The notes: generated from the letters alone by a model not told the origin. DNA of 64,000 nucleotides from Cunninghamia lanceolata (GCA_027924645.1 BSBN01001343.1:806001-870000), one strand, 5' to 3'. Numbered from the stretch's first letter, positions 22,117-34,152 are shown. Numbers and translations are program-made.

Positions 22117-22975
22117 AGTTTCAACAAAGGTACTGTTGACAGTAACTTGTACTTCAAAATTGATCATGAAAATATCTTGATTGTTGAAGTATTTGTTGAT
22201 GATATCATTTTTGCAGGAAGAGATAGTATGTGCAAAACTTTTGCAAATCAAATGAAAAGTGATTTTGAGATGTCATTGTTTGGGGAAATGAATTTCTTCT
22301 TGGGTTTACAAATCATTCAAACAAATAAAGGAATCTTCATTTCATAGACCAAATATGTGAAAGAATTGTTGAAGAAATTTGGGATGGAAGACTCAAAACT
22401 AATGAATACTCCCATGGCAACTAGATGTAAACTGAGCAAAGATGATGATTCTCCTAAGGCTAATTAGAAAAAGTACAGATCAATGATTGGAGGACTACTG
22501 TATCTTACTCAAACTAGACCTGACATTATGAATGATGTTGGTCTTGTTTCTAATTCCAAGCTAATCCTAAAGAATCTCATGTCATGGCAATCAAGAGGAT
22601 TCTTAGATATCTAAAAGGAATAGTCGAGTAGGGTTTATGGTATCCTAGAGATCACGATTTCTCTCTTCATGCATATACAGATGCAAATTGAGTAGGAGAT
22701 ATGGATGACCGGAAGAGTACCAGTGGTGGAGTATTCTTTTTAGGGAAAAGATTAGTTTCTTAGCTGAGCAAGAAACAAGAGGCAATATCTCTGTCCACTG
22801 TAGAAGTAGAATATATCGCAGCAACAGGTAGTTGCACTCAAGTATTGTGGATGAAGCAAATGCTAAGAGACATCATAGTGGATTATGACATTTTTACTAA
22901 ACCTCTACCTAAGGACTCTTTTGAGTATCTCAGGGAGAAGTTAGGGGTTATTACCCCTCTAGTTTTGAATTAAGG
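22117..22975 (+). pseudogene. Element C reverse transcriptase C-terminal part and RNase H
   Basis: Continuation of the copia RT: GTVDSNLYFKIDHEN, then VEVFVDDIIFAGRD with the VDD active-site box, FGEMNFFLGLQIIQTNKGIF and YVKELLKKFGMEDSKL. RNase H follows (about 22670-22960) with TDAN, KSTSGGVFFLGK, STVEVEYIAAT and WMKQMLRD readable across frames. A deletion seems to join MLRD to DIFTKPLPKDSFEYL, since the usual stretch between them is absent. Stops are numerous after 22345. Confidence 0.85.
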
Positions 22976-23290
22976 TGCACTAATGTGTATCAGTTCAGTG
23001 GATCTCACAATCATATCTTGTGGTCTAGATTGATGATAGGAAGCTGCTACTCAGGGGGAGCAGTCTGTATGATTTTGAGTGATGCAAGTATGTGCCCTTT
23101 GCCATTGATGTCAAAGGGGGAGAGAAGACATGTGAAAAACAAAGTGTTTGCTGATCAAAGGGGAGCAATAAAGGAAGAGAAGACATGTGAAAGGTTGATG
23201 TTGATAGGGGGAGTTATATAAATCAATGAAGAGAAGTTCTTGTCTTGATGGTTAAAACAATTTTTCACATCATATGTTACCATCAATGAT

Positions 23291-23301
23291 AAAGGGGGAG
23301 A
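23291..23301 (+). other. Element C polypurine tract
   Basis: AAAGGGGGAGA directly before the 3' LTR, the usual plus-strand primer of copia elements. Between RNase H and this point the sequence is G-rich with repeats of AAGGGGGAG-like runs (23050-23215). Confidence 0.8.
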
Positions 23302-23302
23302 T

Positions 23303-24675
23303 TATTGAAAGTATGGACCTAATCGATGTTGTCATTAATATCAACATACTCATGTTGCATTGATGTCAAGGATTGGATGAGTTGTATGCTGAGGATATTG
23401 AGAAAATTAGTCCTATCAAGAACAGAGAAGAACAATAAAGACAGTGAAGTGAAGATCCCAACTAAGATGAAGATCAGAGGATGCACATCAAAGGGTTTGT
23501 AGATATGTGTCTAAAGGTGATCTAGTAAAGATTAGAGAGGTCCACATGAAGATTTGAAGAAATTATGGCCATATGAGTAAAACTAGTTTTGGAAGATGTT
23601 TAGAAGTGACATAGTGACGCAAATAGGTCCAGTGAGATCTAGAAATGCAATATCTTGTTCTGCAGATTTGGTGGGGTGTTTAGGAAGTCAATGTGAATTG
23701 ACAACCCAATTGGTTCGTGGTCTGGAGGTCTGCAAGCATCTATTCCAATATGACAGTAATGACAAACTATGTTCTTGAGGTTCTGGATGAAGAAGAGAAT
23801 GATTTCAGTAAGCAGAAGAAGTGTGGATGTTCTTGGTGATTCAGGCAACCTTGTAGGGGTCTCTAGATTGTGTCTAGTTCATGTTGGTGGTCCGCATTGA
23901 AGATTGAGCTCGTAATTGAGGAATTACTTCTGGATGATGATGTTCTTCCTAAACTTGGTTGACTGGATGATTTACACATCTTGCAGATGTTCTTGAAGAT
24001 GTTCTGCGAAGCATGGCATGTTCCTCAAGAAGATTTAAGTCCCAGATCTGTGTGGCTGATAGTGTGGTGATTCACATGAAGTCTTTTGTAATAAGTCAAG
24101 TTGTATTTGTGTTTTTTCTCTCTAAAGTATGCCGACTTTGATGATTATCCCAAAGTCAATGTCTTGTATAAATAAGAGTTGTGAAGTCATTTCAAAGCAT
24201 CCTAGGAGAAGATGAGAGCGTGGTAGAAAGGAGAAAAGTGAAAAGCTGAGCAGAAGTATTGAGCTTAAATGGAACTGACTCAAGCATAGTGAAGATGCTA
24301 ATCTTTAGTTCAAGTATGTAATATCTATTATTCTATAGACAGTGTGTCAACTATAGGTAGTGGGCCTCTTGTGAGCAGTGTGCTCGAGCAGTGAGCCCTA
24401 ATTGGCATGTGACATTTATTCTTCTTATTCTTTTAACAGAGAATACAATCTTGGGTTAGTCACCCATTGTTTTTTCCCTTAACCGGGTTTTCCATGTTAA
24501 AATCTTGGTATCATATGTGTTAATGTGTTTCTGCTCTTAAATTGTTGCATTGTGTTTCCATGATTGATTCATTATCATATTTCTAAATTACATGAAGGAT
24601 TTAAGTGGTTAATAAAAGAAAAGTTTTTGGACAACTGATTCACCCCCCTCTTAGTTGTCTGTCTTGAAACTAATA
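23303..24675 (+). repeat. Element C 3' LTR
   Basis: Pairs with 15278-16651. Starts TATTGAAAGTATGG, where the terminal TG has become TA, and ends ACTAATA for ACTAACA. TATAAATA box at 24167. Followed directly by the duplication GTGCT at 24676. Confidence 0.92.
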
Positions 24676-26133
24676 GTGCTCACATTAGATAAGAGCACTA
24701 AGTGGTAGGACCCCATGAACTTTATTAAATTCTATGGACAAGGATAATTTCATAATTAATATTAGTGGTGAGATCTTTGGGTGAGATGGATGATTGGAGA
24801 GCCCTCAAAATTTTTTGGATAAAGCTTGTAATATGTCACAATGGGTTTCTGAGTATTGTTTATCTCATTTGAAATCAACCTTGGACAAGTTCCTAAGATC
24901 TTTTTTTTGTGTGTTAGGTTGGAGCCCCAAGGACCTTTGGATCATTTATATCAATGACTCTCATGTTTCAAAGGGAGATATCAAAGGATCATGCTATTGG
25001 TTGAAGTAGGTGCATTTTGGTAATCCTATAGGCCTACAAATATGAGTTCTTGACTTTTTTGAGGCATAAGAATTTAAGGAGAATATGTAGTTGTACTCAC
25101 AACAAGATCAATTGAATTTACTTTTCCTTCAAACCAATCAAGGAGATCATAAAGAGTGCCTATGTGTACTCAAGTGAACAAGGAAATGTCGAATGCCTCC
25201 AAACAATAAATTTATGTCAAGTAATCAGAGCCCATAATTTAAATGGTTTGATATAGCAAGGGTTCCTATGGGTGTTTTATATGGGAGATAGTAAAATTTA
25301 GGTTTCATTAATTGTTCTCTAGTTACAATGAGATTCATTAGACATTAAGCATTTAATACCATAAAAAGGGGAGCTATTTGGGTGGTCAGTGTACAAAAAT
25401 AATATCAATATTAGATCAACAAAAATGAAATATGATCTTATTTGTTGTGCCCTATGAGTCGAAGATAGCTAAGAATTGTAAATGTTGTAGGACTAGGTGC
25501 CCCTCTTTTACATAAACTATGAGTTGAATCCATATCCATGTATGTTCTCAAATGTTGTGCATCTCTCCAATGTAGTTTTATGAGCCAATTAGGATTCAAA
25601 TTTGTTGTATGCATGATTAATTCAAGATTTGAAGGGGTAATTTCTCCCCAAATTTTAGGGTGTGAATTTTTGTTGGAGTATGTTCTATTATACTAGAATC
25701 ATGTGCTTTGTGTGATGAAGTGTTGCAAGGGTGAAAATTCTTTTGATTATGTCCATCTTTGGGCTTGTCATGAACTAATAGTTGTTCTTGCAAGTTTAAA
25801 CTCAACTAAACTAAGATTTGATAGCCAAGTGCATAAGATTGGTACAATTGTCAATTTCTCAAGGTTTCTAGGGCAACATCGATGGGCTATATATGTAACT
25901 TCTTTCAATGAAGTGGGGTCTTTTTGAATTAATATTGCTAAATAAATTTATGTGTCCTCTATTCTTAGTGTAATCAAGAGTGTCAAATTTGAATGTTGTA
26001 TTATTTTTCTAGTATTTCTAGGTGTTGTAAATCTAGGTGTCTCCATGATTGTATAACATATTTTAGGGGATTAATTTATTTTCTCTAGTGTTACATTTGT
26101 TAGAATTATTATTGTATCTACTTAGAGTGTGTT
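24676..26133. other. unassigned segment between elements C and D
   Basis: About 1.46 kb, the right flank of the copia insertion. Short coding-like stretches occur on the + strand, for example SPKDLWIIYINDSHVSKGD at about 24930, but stops and frame changes are frequent and I recognise no family. It could be an old decayed element or gene remnant. No tandem repeat or RNA gene is visible. Confidence 0.35.
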
Positions 26134-26889
26134 TGTAGAGACTATAAAATTACCTCAAAACATTTGAGGACTCTTTTCATTATAATAAATTTTATTCACT
26201 TATGGATTGTTTAAGTAGGCCTTGTTATAAATCTTTCTAGTAGATTTCAAGGAATGTGTTTGATGAATATATAGCCAAAATTATAGGATTTTAAGCATAT
26301 TCTTGGTTCTATTTGTAATCTTTATTCACATTAAGCAAAAATAAGATTAAAACTTGTACACTTGTTTGTTTGTATAACTCAAGTCTGACTCTATCACCCC
26401 ATTGATCAAGGCACCAATCTTTGGTTGCTCTTTCTTCCACCCACTTAAAATCAATTCATGAACTTATTTTTTTCACATTTTGAATAGTCTTAGTTATTTT
26501 ATCAATATGCATAACCTAAAGTTTTATTCCTTACAAAGTGGCATGTAATCCAATGTTTAAAATCATCTTTAGAGCTATGATAGGTAAAAATTAGGTTAAT
26601 AAGATCAAGCATATAGTTGAAAAGCTAATCCTACCACCATCAATGAATTGAATCTAAATGAAACCAAAAGCATGCATTTCAAGAAAAAGATCACCTAGAT
26701 TGTATGATTCTTTGTTTATGATATGGATTTCTTCTCAACAATGAACAATTATGAAGATAAAAGTTACCATGATGGATGGATGATAATGATAATATGCTAC
26801 ATAAATGCTAAAATGCTCAATATGCTCAAGATGATAATGTAGACACTATATGAAAATGATGGATAGATGTAGTATGGGATAAGAGGGTG

Positions 26890-26897
26890 TTTATATA
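26890..26897 (-). promoter_or_regulatory. Element D LTR TATA box
   Basis: TATATAAA on the - strand in the context GGTCTATATAAACACC. It corresponds to TATAAATA at 36342 in the LTR of element E. Confidence 0.5.
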
Positions 26898-27118
26898 GAC
26901 CTAAACCAAAATCAATCAATGGTGGAGAGTTGGTGGTTATATGAACAGTTGGGATGAATTGATAATCATAGGTGAATGTGTAAATGACAAGTGGAAGGAA
27001 GATAAGGCTTATGTGTGACCGTGTACATAAAAAGTACTACATGTGAAAGATATTAAATAAAATATGTCGTACCACACATGTTTTTAAATAGAAGATAAAG
27101 ATAAGTGATAAGGAAAAC

Positions 27119-27312
27119 TAATTAAATAAATAAAATTTATTTAATTAATTGGAAAGTGGGCTTATGAAGGGATTTTTAATTAAATAAATAAGATTTATTT
27201 AATTAAAATAGATAGAAATAGAGATAATTAAATAATTAAAGATTATTTAATTATAGATTAGAAGAAATAGATAATCAATTAATTAAATAAATATGAATCT
27301 ATTTAATTAATA
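27119..27312. repeat. cluster of AT-rich palindromes in U3
   Basis: Four near-perfect inverted repeats follow each other, with arms such as TAATTAAATAAAT and ATTTATTTAATTA separated by 3-5 bases (about 27120-27152, 27176-27206, 27228-27262 and 27282-27312). The same kind of hairpins occurs in the LTRs at 83-608, 14138-15099 and 35531-36613. Confidence 0.75.
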
Positions 27313-27429
27313 AAAGAAATAAGTGATTTTGATAGAATAGGGAAATTGCTCAAGTGTGTTAGACAAATGTAGATGATAGCTAATGCAATTTGATACTAAT
27401 GATAACTAGGTCAATTTTGGGTGTCTACA

Positions 27430-27444
27430 TTTTGCCCCTCTTTA
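27430..27444 (-). other. Element D polypurine tract
   Basis: The - strand reads TAAAGAGGGGCAAAA directly before TGTAGACACC. A standard 3' LTR-adjacent plus-strand primer. Confidence 0.8.
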
Positions 27445-29862
27445 ATACAATGTTCGTTAGAACGTTGTGTCAAAGAAGATACAATGATTCTTTCAATTAA
27501 CAAGGTCATGCCCCAATGTAACTAGCAGGTGATGCCCCCTCGAGAGGTAAGCCAAGCTAACTAGGAAGGGCTAGGTTGGCTTGCGATAAGATGAAAGGCT
27601 AAAAATAGGGTTGACACGAAGGCAATGGGCTTTGGTTGATCGATCATGGTTGAGGACTATATAGGATTATGGTGGAAGGGATAAATGATATGAAATCTTT
27701 TAAAGTAATTGCTCAAAAGTAAAGAAATGCAATCCTTATGTTTGATATAGCATATGGCTGTTATGCACCAGGGTATAGAAGACCAAGGTGTCAAGGTATC
27801 CAATGCATAACTAGCATGCTACAATATTGTCTAAACATATGAAGTCAAGATGTTGAACCAACATACACAAGATATGAATAGCATCTAGTGTTCTGAGATG
27901 GACTTTGATGCTACAAGCAAAGGTTTGAGCTTATCTCCACTACACATAATGACACCTTGCTAGTTATATGTATGGAAATAGTCTTAGCATAGAATAGTCT
28001 CAATGCATAAGAGACTATTTAGCTTCTTAGATGTAAAAGATATTGATATGCAAGATGCTAATCCCAACACGTACAAGATACCAATATGCATAGGAAGAGA
28101 ATAAGATCATCCCATAGACATAGCATACGAAAGCAATATGACCATGCCCCATTCCGTACTTCATTGCAGTATACCAAGATATAAATAGATCAAGGCAGTC
28201 TTGATTAGGCATCAGAAAGGGAGAAAAGATAAAACAAAAGATATCTTCATCATGTTCTCTTGCCAAATTTAAGTGCTATTAGATGGATTAAGTTGGCACC
28301 TTGTTGAGACGAAAGTTGTATCCTATTGAAGGCTAAAGATGTTGATAAAATGCTATAGAAAATGTTGGCTTAAGGCATAAGGACAAATAGCTTTCGGCTT
28401 ATCCCTGATTGGTTAAAGTGCTTGAGCTTTCACTGATGCACATAGTCTGCTTCTTGCTTGAGCTAGTCAAAGGGAAGAAGATGGAAGATGAAAGAAGATG
28501 AAGCTAGGGTGGATCGTCTGTGCTTGCATACTGGATACTTCTTTCATATTCCAAACTACCTACATACCTTGTGTCCATGGGATCAAAGAAAATTTATGAT
28601 AATGATGAGACATGATGAATATGTAGTTCTAGGCTTATTGATGATGTACATGATGAAAGATAGAAGAAAGGGAGATGAAATATTGGAGGATGATTAGGAG
28701 AAAGATGAAAGATGGATGATGAGAGAGAGGCTATCATATATGCCTGAATTAGAGTGCTTCATTCGCATCTCAGATTGTCTACATACCTTGTATCCACGGG
28801 ATCAAGGCTTTGAAAGATAGAGATGTGATGTAGTTCTTGTTTATTGTGTTGATGGTTGATGTCAAAGGCTCAACTTTATTGCTTGGATTTTTGTGATGTT
28901 TTGATTTTTTGGGGGATTTTTGCTGAGTTTTTTATTTTTTTGGGATGTTGGTTGTGTTTTGAGTTTGTGTTTGGATGGTTGTTGTGTTTTGGGTTTGGTT
29001 TGGATGATATGAGCTAGAGCTATGGATATCCACTTCCAAATAAGGCTCAACAATTGCCCCCAGTGTGGGATGAAGTTTGTTAGGGAGATGCTGCAATGGA
29101 TGTGTTTATGTGGATAGTATGCTAAGGTGCCCAATGATATCTTAACGTCAACAAAGTCCAAATGATGACAACTAGCATGGAAGAGGTAAGGGAGAAAAGG
29201 ATTTTAGTATGGATGGATAAGGGATAATGGCTTGCGATGTCAAAATAGGAAAGATAGTGGATTATGATATGGATTATGGAAGCAAGATAGTAGATGATGT
29301 TATGGAAAGCTATGATCAAACAAATGAAGTAAATGATGGAGGCTGGTCTCTACACAATGTCTATTTGCTAGGTTTTCACTATGGTACCTATCCCAGGCAC
29401 CTATTTACCAAGTTTTCACTAGAGGATGAATTATTTATCTTGTACTATTTTTTGTCATCCAAAGCACCACAAAGTGGTTTTCACTATTGGATGGATTTCT
29501 TTTATTTTTATTTTTGGAATATGTTGAGACTCATGGGTAGAACTTCTTTAGATGAGTGATGTTGATTGGTTCTTCTAAGGGAGTACCTTCAGGTGTTGAG
29601 AGAGTGTATGTGCCTGATCCATAGACTGATGTGATGACAAGAGAACCAAGCCAAACTTGCCATGTTTCTCACGATGATTCTCTTTAAGGACAAGATCTCC
29701 AACTTGAAAACTTCATTCTCTAATCTTTTTGTTGTAGCTACGGCATAGCTAATTCAGATAAACTTGAAGATGGTTGAGTGTTGTAAGATGCCATTCATCT
29801 AATAGCTCAAGATCATGGAGTCTGGATACTCTATATTCTTCATCTGAGATAGTATGCTATAG
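27445..29862 (-). other. Element D 3' region
   Basis: Between INT and the polypurine tract. A T-rich stretch at 28880-28990 (A-rich on the - strand) matches the A-rich run after pol in element E (61090-61190). A motif read on the - strand as GGTATGTAGG after CCATGG occurs at about 28560-28590 and again, changed, at 28785-28805; element E has it at about 61680-61700. The end of the integrase is expected before about 29300 but is badly decayed. No separate gene is seen. Confidence 0.5.
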
Positions 29863-30529
29863 AGATACTTGCAGTGAGGGAATCTCAACCTCAATAGGTA
29901 AAATAGCTTCAGTGCCATACACAAGGGCATAAGGTGTAGCACTAGTGGGAGTTCTAACACTTGTTCTATAAGCCCATAGTGCAGGATTAAGTTGTAAATG
30001 CCAATCACAACTAGCTGCATTGACTATCTTTTTAAGGATTTTGATGATTGTTTTGTTAGAATCCTCAGCTTGGCCATTACTTTGAGGATAGTAAGGTGCA
30101 TAGAATCTATGTTGGATATGGAACTTGTTGCAAAGATCTCTAACCTCTTAGTTCTTGAAGGGACGACCATTATCAGTGACAATGGCTTGAGGAACTCCAT
30201 ATCGGCAAATGATATAGTGTAAGACGAACTTGGATATTTGCTTGCGAGTGATGTAGGTCATTGGTATTGCTTGCACCCACTTTGTGAAATACTCAGTGGT
30301 GGTAATAATGAAATTATGACCATTTGATGAGGTAGGATGGATTTTATGAGATCAAGTCCCCACTGCGAGAATGGCCAAGGAGTAGTGATAGGCTGAAGTT
30401 CATGTGATGGTGCATGTATTAGATCTCCATGTTTCTGACATTGTAGACATCTCTTTGCAAACTGTTGGGCATCTTTCTCTATAGTTGGCCAATAGTATCC
30501 AATTCGTAGAAGTTTCTTAACAAGACCAG
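29863..30529 (-). repeat. tandem duplication in integrase, copy 1 (667 bp)
   Basis: Runs from AGATACTTGCAGTGAGG to CTTAACAAGACCAG and is followed directly by a second copy. It carries the same integrase segment in - strand frames, more decayed than copy 2. Copies differ at scattered bases, so the duplication is not recent. Confidence 0.88.
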
Positions 30530-31335
30530 AGATACTCGCATTGAGAGAATCTCAACCTCAATAGGTAAAATAGCTTCAGTACCATACACAAGGGCATAAG
30601 ATGTAGCACTAGTGGGAGTTCTGACACTTGTTCTATAAGCCCATAGTGCAGGATTAAGTTGTAAATGCCAATCACAACTAGCTTCATTGATTGTCTTTTT
30701 AAGGATTTTGATGATTGTTTTGTTAGAAACCTTAGCTTGGCCATTAATTTGAGGATAGTAAGGTGTAGAGAATCTATGTTGGATATGGAACTTGTTGCAA
30801 AGATCTCTAACCTCTTGGTTCTTGAAGGGATGACCATTATCAGTGACAATGGCTTGAGGAACTCCATATCGGCAAATGATATAGTGTAAGATGAACTTGG
30901 TTATTTGCTTGCCAATGATGTAGGTCATTGGTATTGCTTCCACCCACTTTGTGAAATACTCAGTGGCGGTAATAATGAACTTATGACCATTTGATGAGGT
31001 AGGATGGATTTTACCTATGAGATCAAGTCCCCATTGTGAGAATGGCCAAGGAGTAGTGATAGGCTGAAGTTCATGTGATGGTGCATGTATTAGATCTCCA
31101 TGTTTTTGACATTGTAGACATCTCTTTGCAAACTGTTGGGCATCTTTCTCTATAGTTGGCCAATAGTATCCAATTCATAGAAGTGTCTTAACAAGACCAG
31201 GGCCATCAGAATGTGACCCATAGATACCTTCGTCTACTTCATGTAAGGCAACTTTTTCTTCCTCAGAATCAAGACATCTAAGAAGGATACCATCAAGACT
31301 CTGGCAATATAGGGTGTCTCCTAGGATAGTGTAGT
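30479..31335 (-). pseudogene. Element D integrase
   Basis: The zinc-binding region reads (31150-31330) with DEGIYGSHSDG and then CLQCQKHGDL, so the His/Cys set is largely present. The core has WGLDLIGKI (first Asp), YFTKWVEAIP, AIVTDNGHPFKNQEV (second Asp) and GQAKVSNKTI, where the catalytic Glu is Lys. The end LNPALWAYRTSVRTPTSAT, then GTEAILPIEVE, is typical of plant gypsy integrases. The frame is open from 30943 to 30479. A duplicated copy of most of the core lies downstream at 29863-30529. Not functional. Confidence 0.88.
30530..31200 (-). repeat. tandem duplication in integrase, copy 2 (671 bp)
   Basis: Second copy, from AGATACTCGCATTGAGAG to CTTAACAAGACCAG. The sequence continues beyond 31200 into the zinc-binding region of INT, which is present once. 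Confidence 0.88.
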
Positions 31336-31554
31336 GAGAGGTTCAATAGATAAAGGTTTTTTATTGGGTATTAGATAGTTGGAAGGGTAGGGTTTGATTG
31401 TGGAGATACTCATATATGTCCTCATACCAAGGCAAATTGGGACCAACAATCTCACATATAAGCTCAGACTATGGAACTTCAAATGCTAGGATCAGAAGCT
31501 ATTCAACCAAAAACTCACATTTATGTGTGTTGGAAGGCATGTCTAGAAGAGATC

Positions 31555-32010
31555 CTATCATAGCTATAGCATCTGTTGCTTTGTTTTGTATCCTTGGAAT
31601 CTGCTCAAAGGTGATATTGTCAAAGTATTTCTTGAAATCGTCGACCATTACCTTGTATGGAAGGAGCTTTTCATATTTTGTTTGATACTCATCTAAGACC
31701 TATTTGATGACTAATTGGAAATCACCAAAGACCTGTAGCTATTTAATAGCCCACTGCACTACCATGTGTAATCCTATGATTAAAGATTCATATTCTGCTA
31801 TGTTATTAGAACATGGAAATGTAATCCTATATGACTTTGGGATATAATCTCCTTGAGGGGTGACAAATATTATCCCTACTCCTAATCCATGTTGTGTGTA
31901 AGATCCATCAAAGTATAGTTGCCACAATATTGGCAAAGTTAGATTGAACAATTCTTCATCAGGGAACTCTAGACGTATTGGATGAATATCCATGATAGGT
32001 GCCATGGCTA
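31555..32010 (-). pseudogene. Element D archaeal-type RNase H
   Basis: LYFDGSYTQHGLGVGIIF has the first Asp, NNIAEYESLIIGLHM the Glu, and after a stop at 31739 VFGDFQLVIKQV has the next Asp. The tail ITFEQIPRIQNKATDAMA is typical of this domain. It lies between classical RNH and INT, the standard Tat order, unlike element A. Confidence 0.85.
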
Positions 32011-32029
32011 ATTGATCAGTGATGACTTA

Positions 32030-33450
32030 TCCTTTTATGGCCTTTTGATCCACATTGTATGTTGAATTCACTTAAGATCATAACCCATTTTGCTAGTCTT
32101 CCCATAAGGATTGCTTTGGAGAGAAGGTATTTGAGTGGATCAAAGTTAGATATGAGCTTTGTTGTTTGGTTCATCATGTAATGTCACAACTTTTAGGAAG
32201 AAAACACCAATGATAAACAAGATTTTTCTATAGATGAATAGTTAAGTTCATATCCCACAAGAGTTTTGTTGATGTAGTAAATGGCTTGTTCTTTTCCTGA
32301 ATCATCATGCTGAGCTAAAAGGGCACCCATGTTGCTACTATTGAAGATATGTAGAGTAATATGGTGGTGGTCGTTGGAGGTCTAGGAGGGGGGGGGGGGG
32401 GGGGGGGGGTGATTCTTTTTTTTGAAGGCCTATTGATGTTTTTCATTCCACTAAAAGGTTCACCCTTGCGAGGAGATGTTGAAAAGGATGACACTTGTCT
32501 GCTAGTTGTGAGATAAACTTGTGAATGGATTGTAACCTTCCTTGTAGACTACGAAGCTGCTTCAAATTTGATGGTGGAGGCATTTCCATGATGGCTTTTA
32601 CTTTTTTAGGATCCACCTCTATTCCTTGTCAAGACACAATGTACCCCAACAATTTTCCAAATGTTACACCAAATACACATTTCTTTGGGTATAGCCTCAC
32701 TTGATACTTTTTTAGTCGATCAAAGATTTATGCTAGTACCTATAGATGTCCTTCTCTTGTCTTGGATTTTCCTAGAATATCATCAACATAGTCTTCCATG
32801 ATAGTGTGAAAAAGGCCATGGAAAATAACTGTCATGGCTTGTTGATAAGTAGCTCCAACATTCTTGAGACCAAAAGGCATTACGACCCAACAGTATGTAC
32901 CCCATGGACAAATGAATGAAGTTTTGTCTTGGTCTTCCTCTGCTATTCTAATTTGGTTATATCCTGAGAATTTGTCCATCAAGGATAACATTTCATGTCC
33001 ATCTGTGAGATCTACAATGTTATCTATGCTTGGTAATGGGAATTCATCTTTAGGGCATGCTTTGTTGAGATCTCTAAAATTTGTACAACAACAAACTTGT
33101 CCATCAGGTTTTTCCATAGGTACCAAATTTGAAACCCATTCTAGATAATCAATAGGATTTATGAACTTTGCTTGTAATAGTTTCTAAATCTCTGCCTTAA
33201 CCAAAAGAGTTATTTACAGGTGCATTTTACGTAGCTTTTGTTTGACCAGTTTTGTATTAGGAGATACTGATGGGTGATGTACTACAAGTGATGGATCTAG
33301 ACCAGGCATGTAGGCATAAGTCCATTTAAAATTGATAACTCTTTTTATGAAGAATGCTATGAAATTTCTTCTTTCCTACTCTGATAGTGATGCTGCCAAA
33401 AATGTGACCTTCAAATTTTGCTCTGTGCCTAAGTTCATTTCTTGAGATTT
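32030..33450 (-). pseudogene. Element D reverse transcriptase and classical RNase H
   Basis: RT: MPGLDPSLVVHH lead, WVSNLVPMEKPDGQVCCCTN, FRDLNKACPKDEFPLPSIDN, LMDKFSGYNQIRIAEEDQDK, WVVMPFGLKNVGATYQQAM, and MEDYVDDILGKS with the YVDD box. RNase H follows from about 32370 (LLYIFNSSNMGALLAQ), where the usual DAS Asp is absent; YYINKTLVGYELNYSSIEK is conserved. Stops at about 33360, 33180 and 32735 are TAA or TAG. A G homopolymer at 32388 replaces part of the RT-RNH tether. Confidence 0.88.
32388..32409. repeat. homopolymer of 22 G
   Basis: An uninterrupted run of G, followed by TGATT and a T run. It falls between RT and RNase H of element D. It may be real slippage expansion or an assembly error; length estimates across such runs are unreliable. 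Confidence 0.9.
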
Positions 33451-34017
33451 CTCAACTAGCACTGTTGATTTTTCATGATAGTCAGTGGTGATAGGAAGAT
33501 CAAATCCCCCATCCTCGGGCACCTCAGGGAGGTTTTCACCCTTTGATACATCCTTTATTTTTACTTTTCCATGGTCAAGAGGCACCTTTCATTTTCCACC
33601 TAGTGACCTATCTTTTTTTATTCTATTTATTTCACTTTTGCAATTGAAGGATTTGATACTTCCACCAAAGTATGCTAGTTTAGGGAGGTCCATCATGAAG
33701 CCTACTTTGTGATCGCCCAATGGAATGCCTTGTTGTAAACCCATGAATTTGGTAATAGCTTCATCATTTTCAAATGTGTCCAATATCGGTGCCCCATGTT
33801 GGTCCCAATCGATGAGGTCAGGATATACAAGTGAAAGGGAAATAGACAAAGGATTACGGCTAGATGAGGTGGTAGAGATCATGAAGATGGAGGTTTCTTG
33901 GAAAAGGTCAGTGATATGAAGGGAGGAGTCATTGATGATAACTGAATTAGAAGTCTCTCCTACAGAAGAAGGTCTAGCTTCCGTATCAGAAATACACTTA
34001 ATATCTTTGGAAGGTGG
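33451..34017 (-). pseudogene. Element D spacer between G-patch and RT
   Basis: Same frame as PR and RT. Readable stretches include YPDLIDWDQHGAPILDTF, GIPLGDHKVGFMMDLPKL and, near RT, EMNLGTEQNLKVTFLAASL. Element E has clear counterparts (GLIDWDQRGPPVFD region at about 57440, EMNLGTEEEPKITF at about 57820). Conserved between the two elements but of unknown function. Confidence 0.6.
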
Positions 34018-34152
34018 TACCTCTGGCTGATAGCCAATGGCTTGCTTATTAAACTTCTTAGACACAATAATGGGTTCCATAGGTCCTTGTTCCTATGATC
34101 CCAATCCACCATGTTCTTTGTAACCCATGTTCTTAATAAAATGGAATCCATT
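34018..34152 (-). pseudogene. Element D G-patch domain
   Basis: FHFIKNMGYKEHGGLGS, one TAG, then EQGPMEPIIVSKKFNKQAIG. The pattern MGY..GGLG...QG..EP........GY is the G-patch signature, an RNA-binding or helicase-partner module. It sits between PR and RT. Element E has the same domain at the same place (57119-57246). Betaretroviruses carry a G-patch at the end of their protease, so the position is parallel; its role here is inference. Confidence 0.72.

Larger units (their letters stand above)
15278..24675 (+). mobile_element. Element C: Ty1/copia retrotransposon, decayed, with nested solo LTR
   Basis: Order on the + strand: 5' LTR, tRNA-iMet primer site, gag, protease, integrase, reverse transcriptase, RNase H, polypurine tract, 3' LTR. 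INT before RT defines Ty1/copia. Both LTRs are about 1,373 bp and a GTGCT duplication flanks the whole. The RT region is split by a solo LTR at 19841-22116. Several frame changes and stops make it non-functional. The copia lineage is not resolved by eye. Confidence 0.93.
26134..27429 (-). repeat. Element D 3' LTR
   Basis: On the - strand it starts TGTAGACACCCAAAATTG at 27429, directly after a polypurine tract. A TATATAAA box lies at 26890-26897 and four AT palindromes at about 27119-27310. The inner end is taken at 26134, where the - strand ends GTCTCTACA, mirroring the TGTAGA start, but it may lie nearer 26600. Its partner 5' LTR would be beyond element E and outside the window. Confidence 0.65.

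Noticed and set aside
24794..25009. Host gene of 71 codons
   Set aside because: No family resemblance, short, and continuing frames are broken on both sides.
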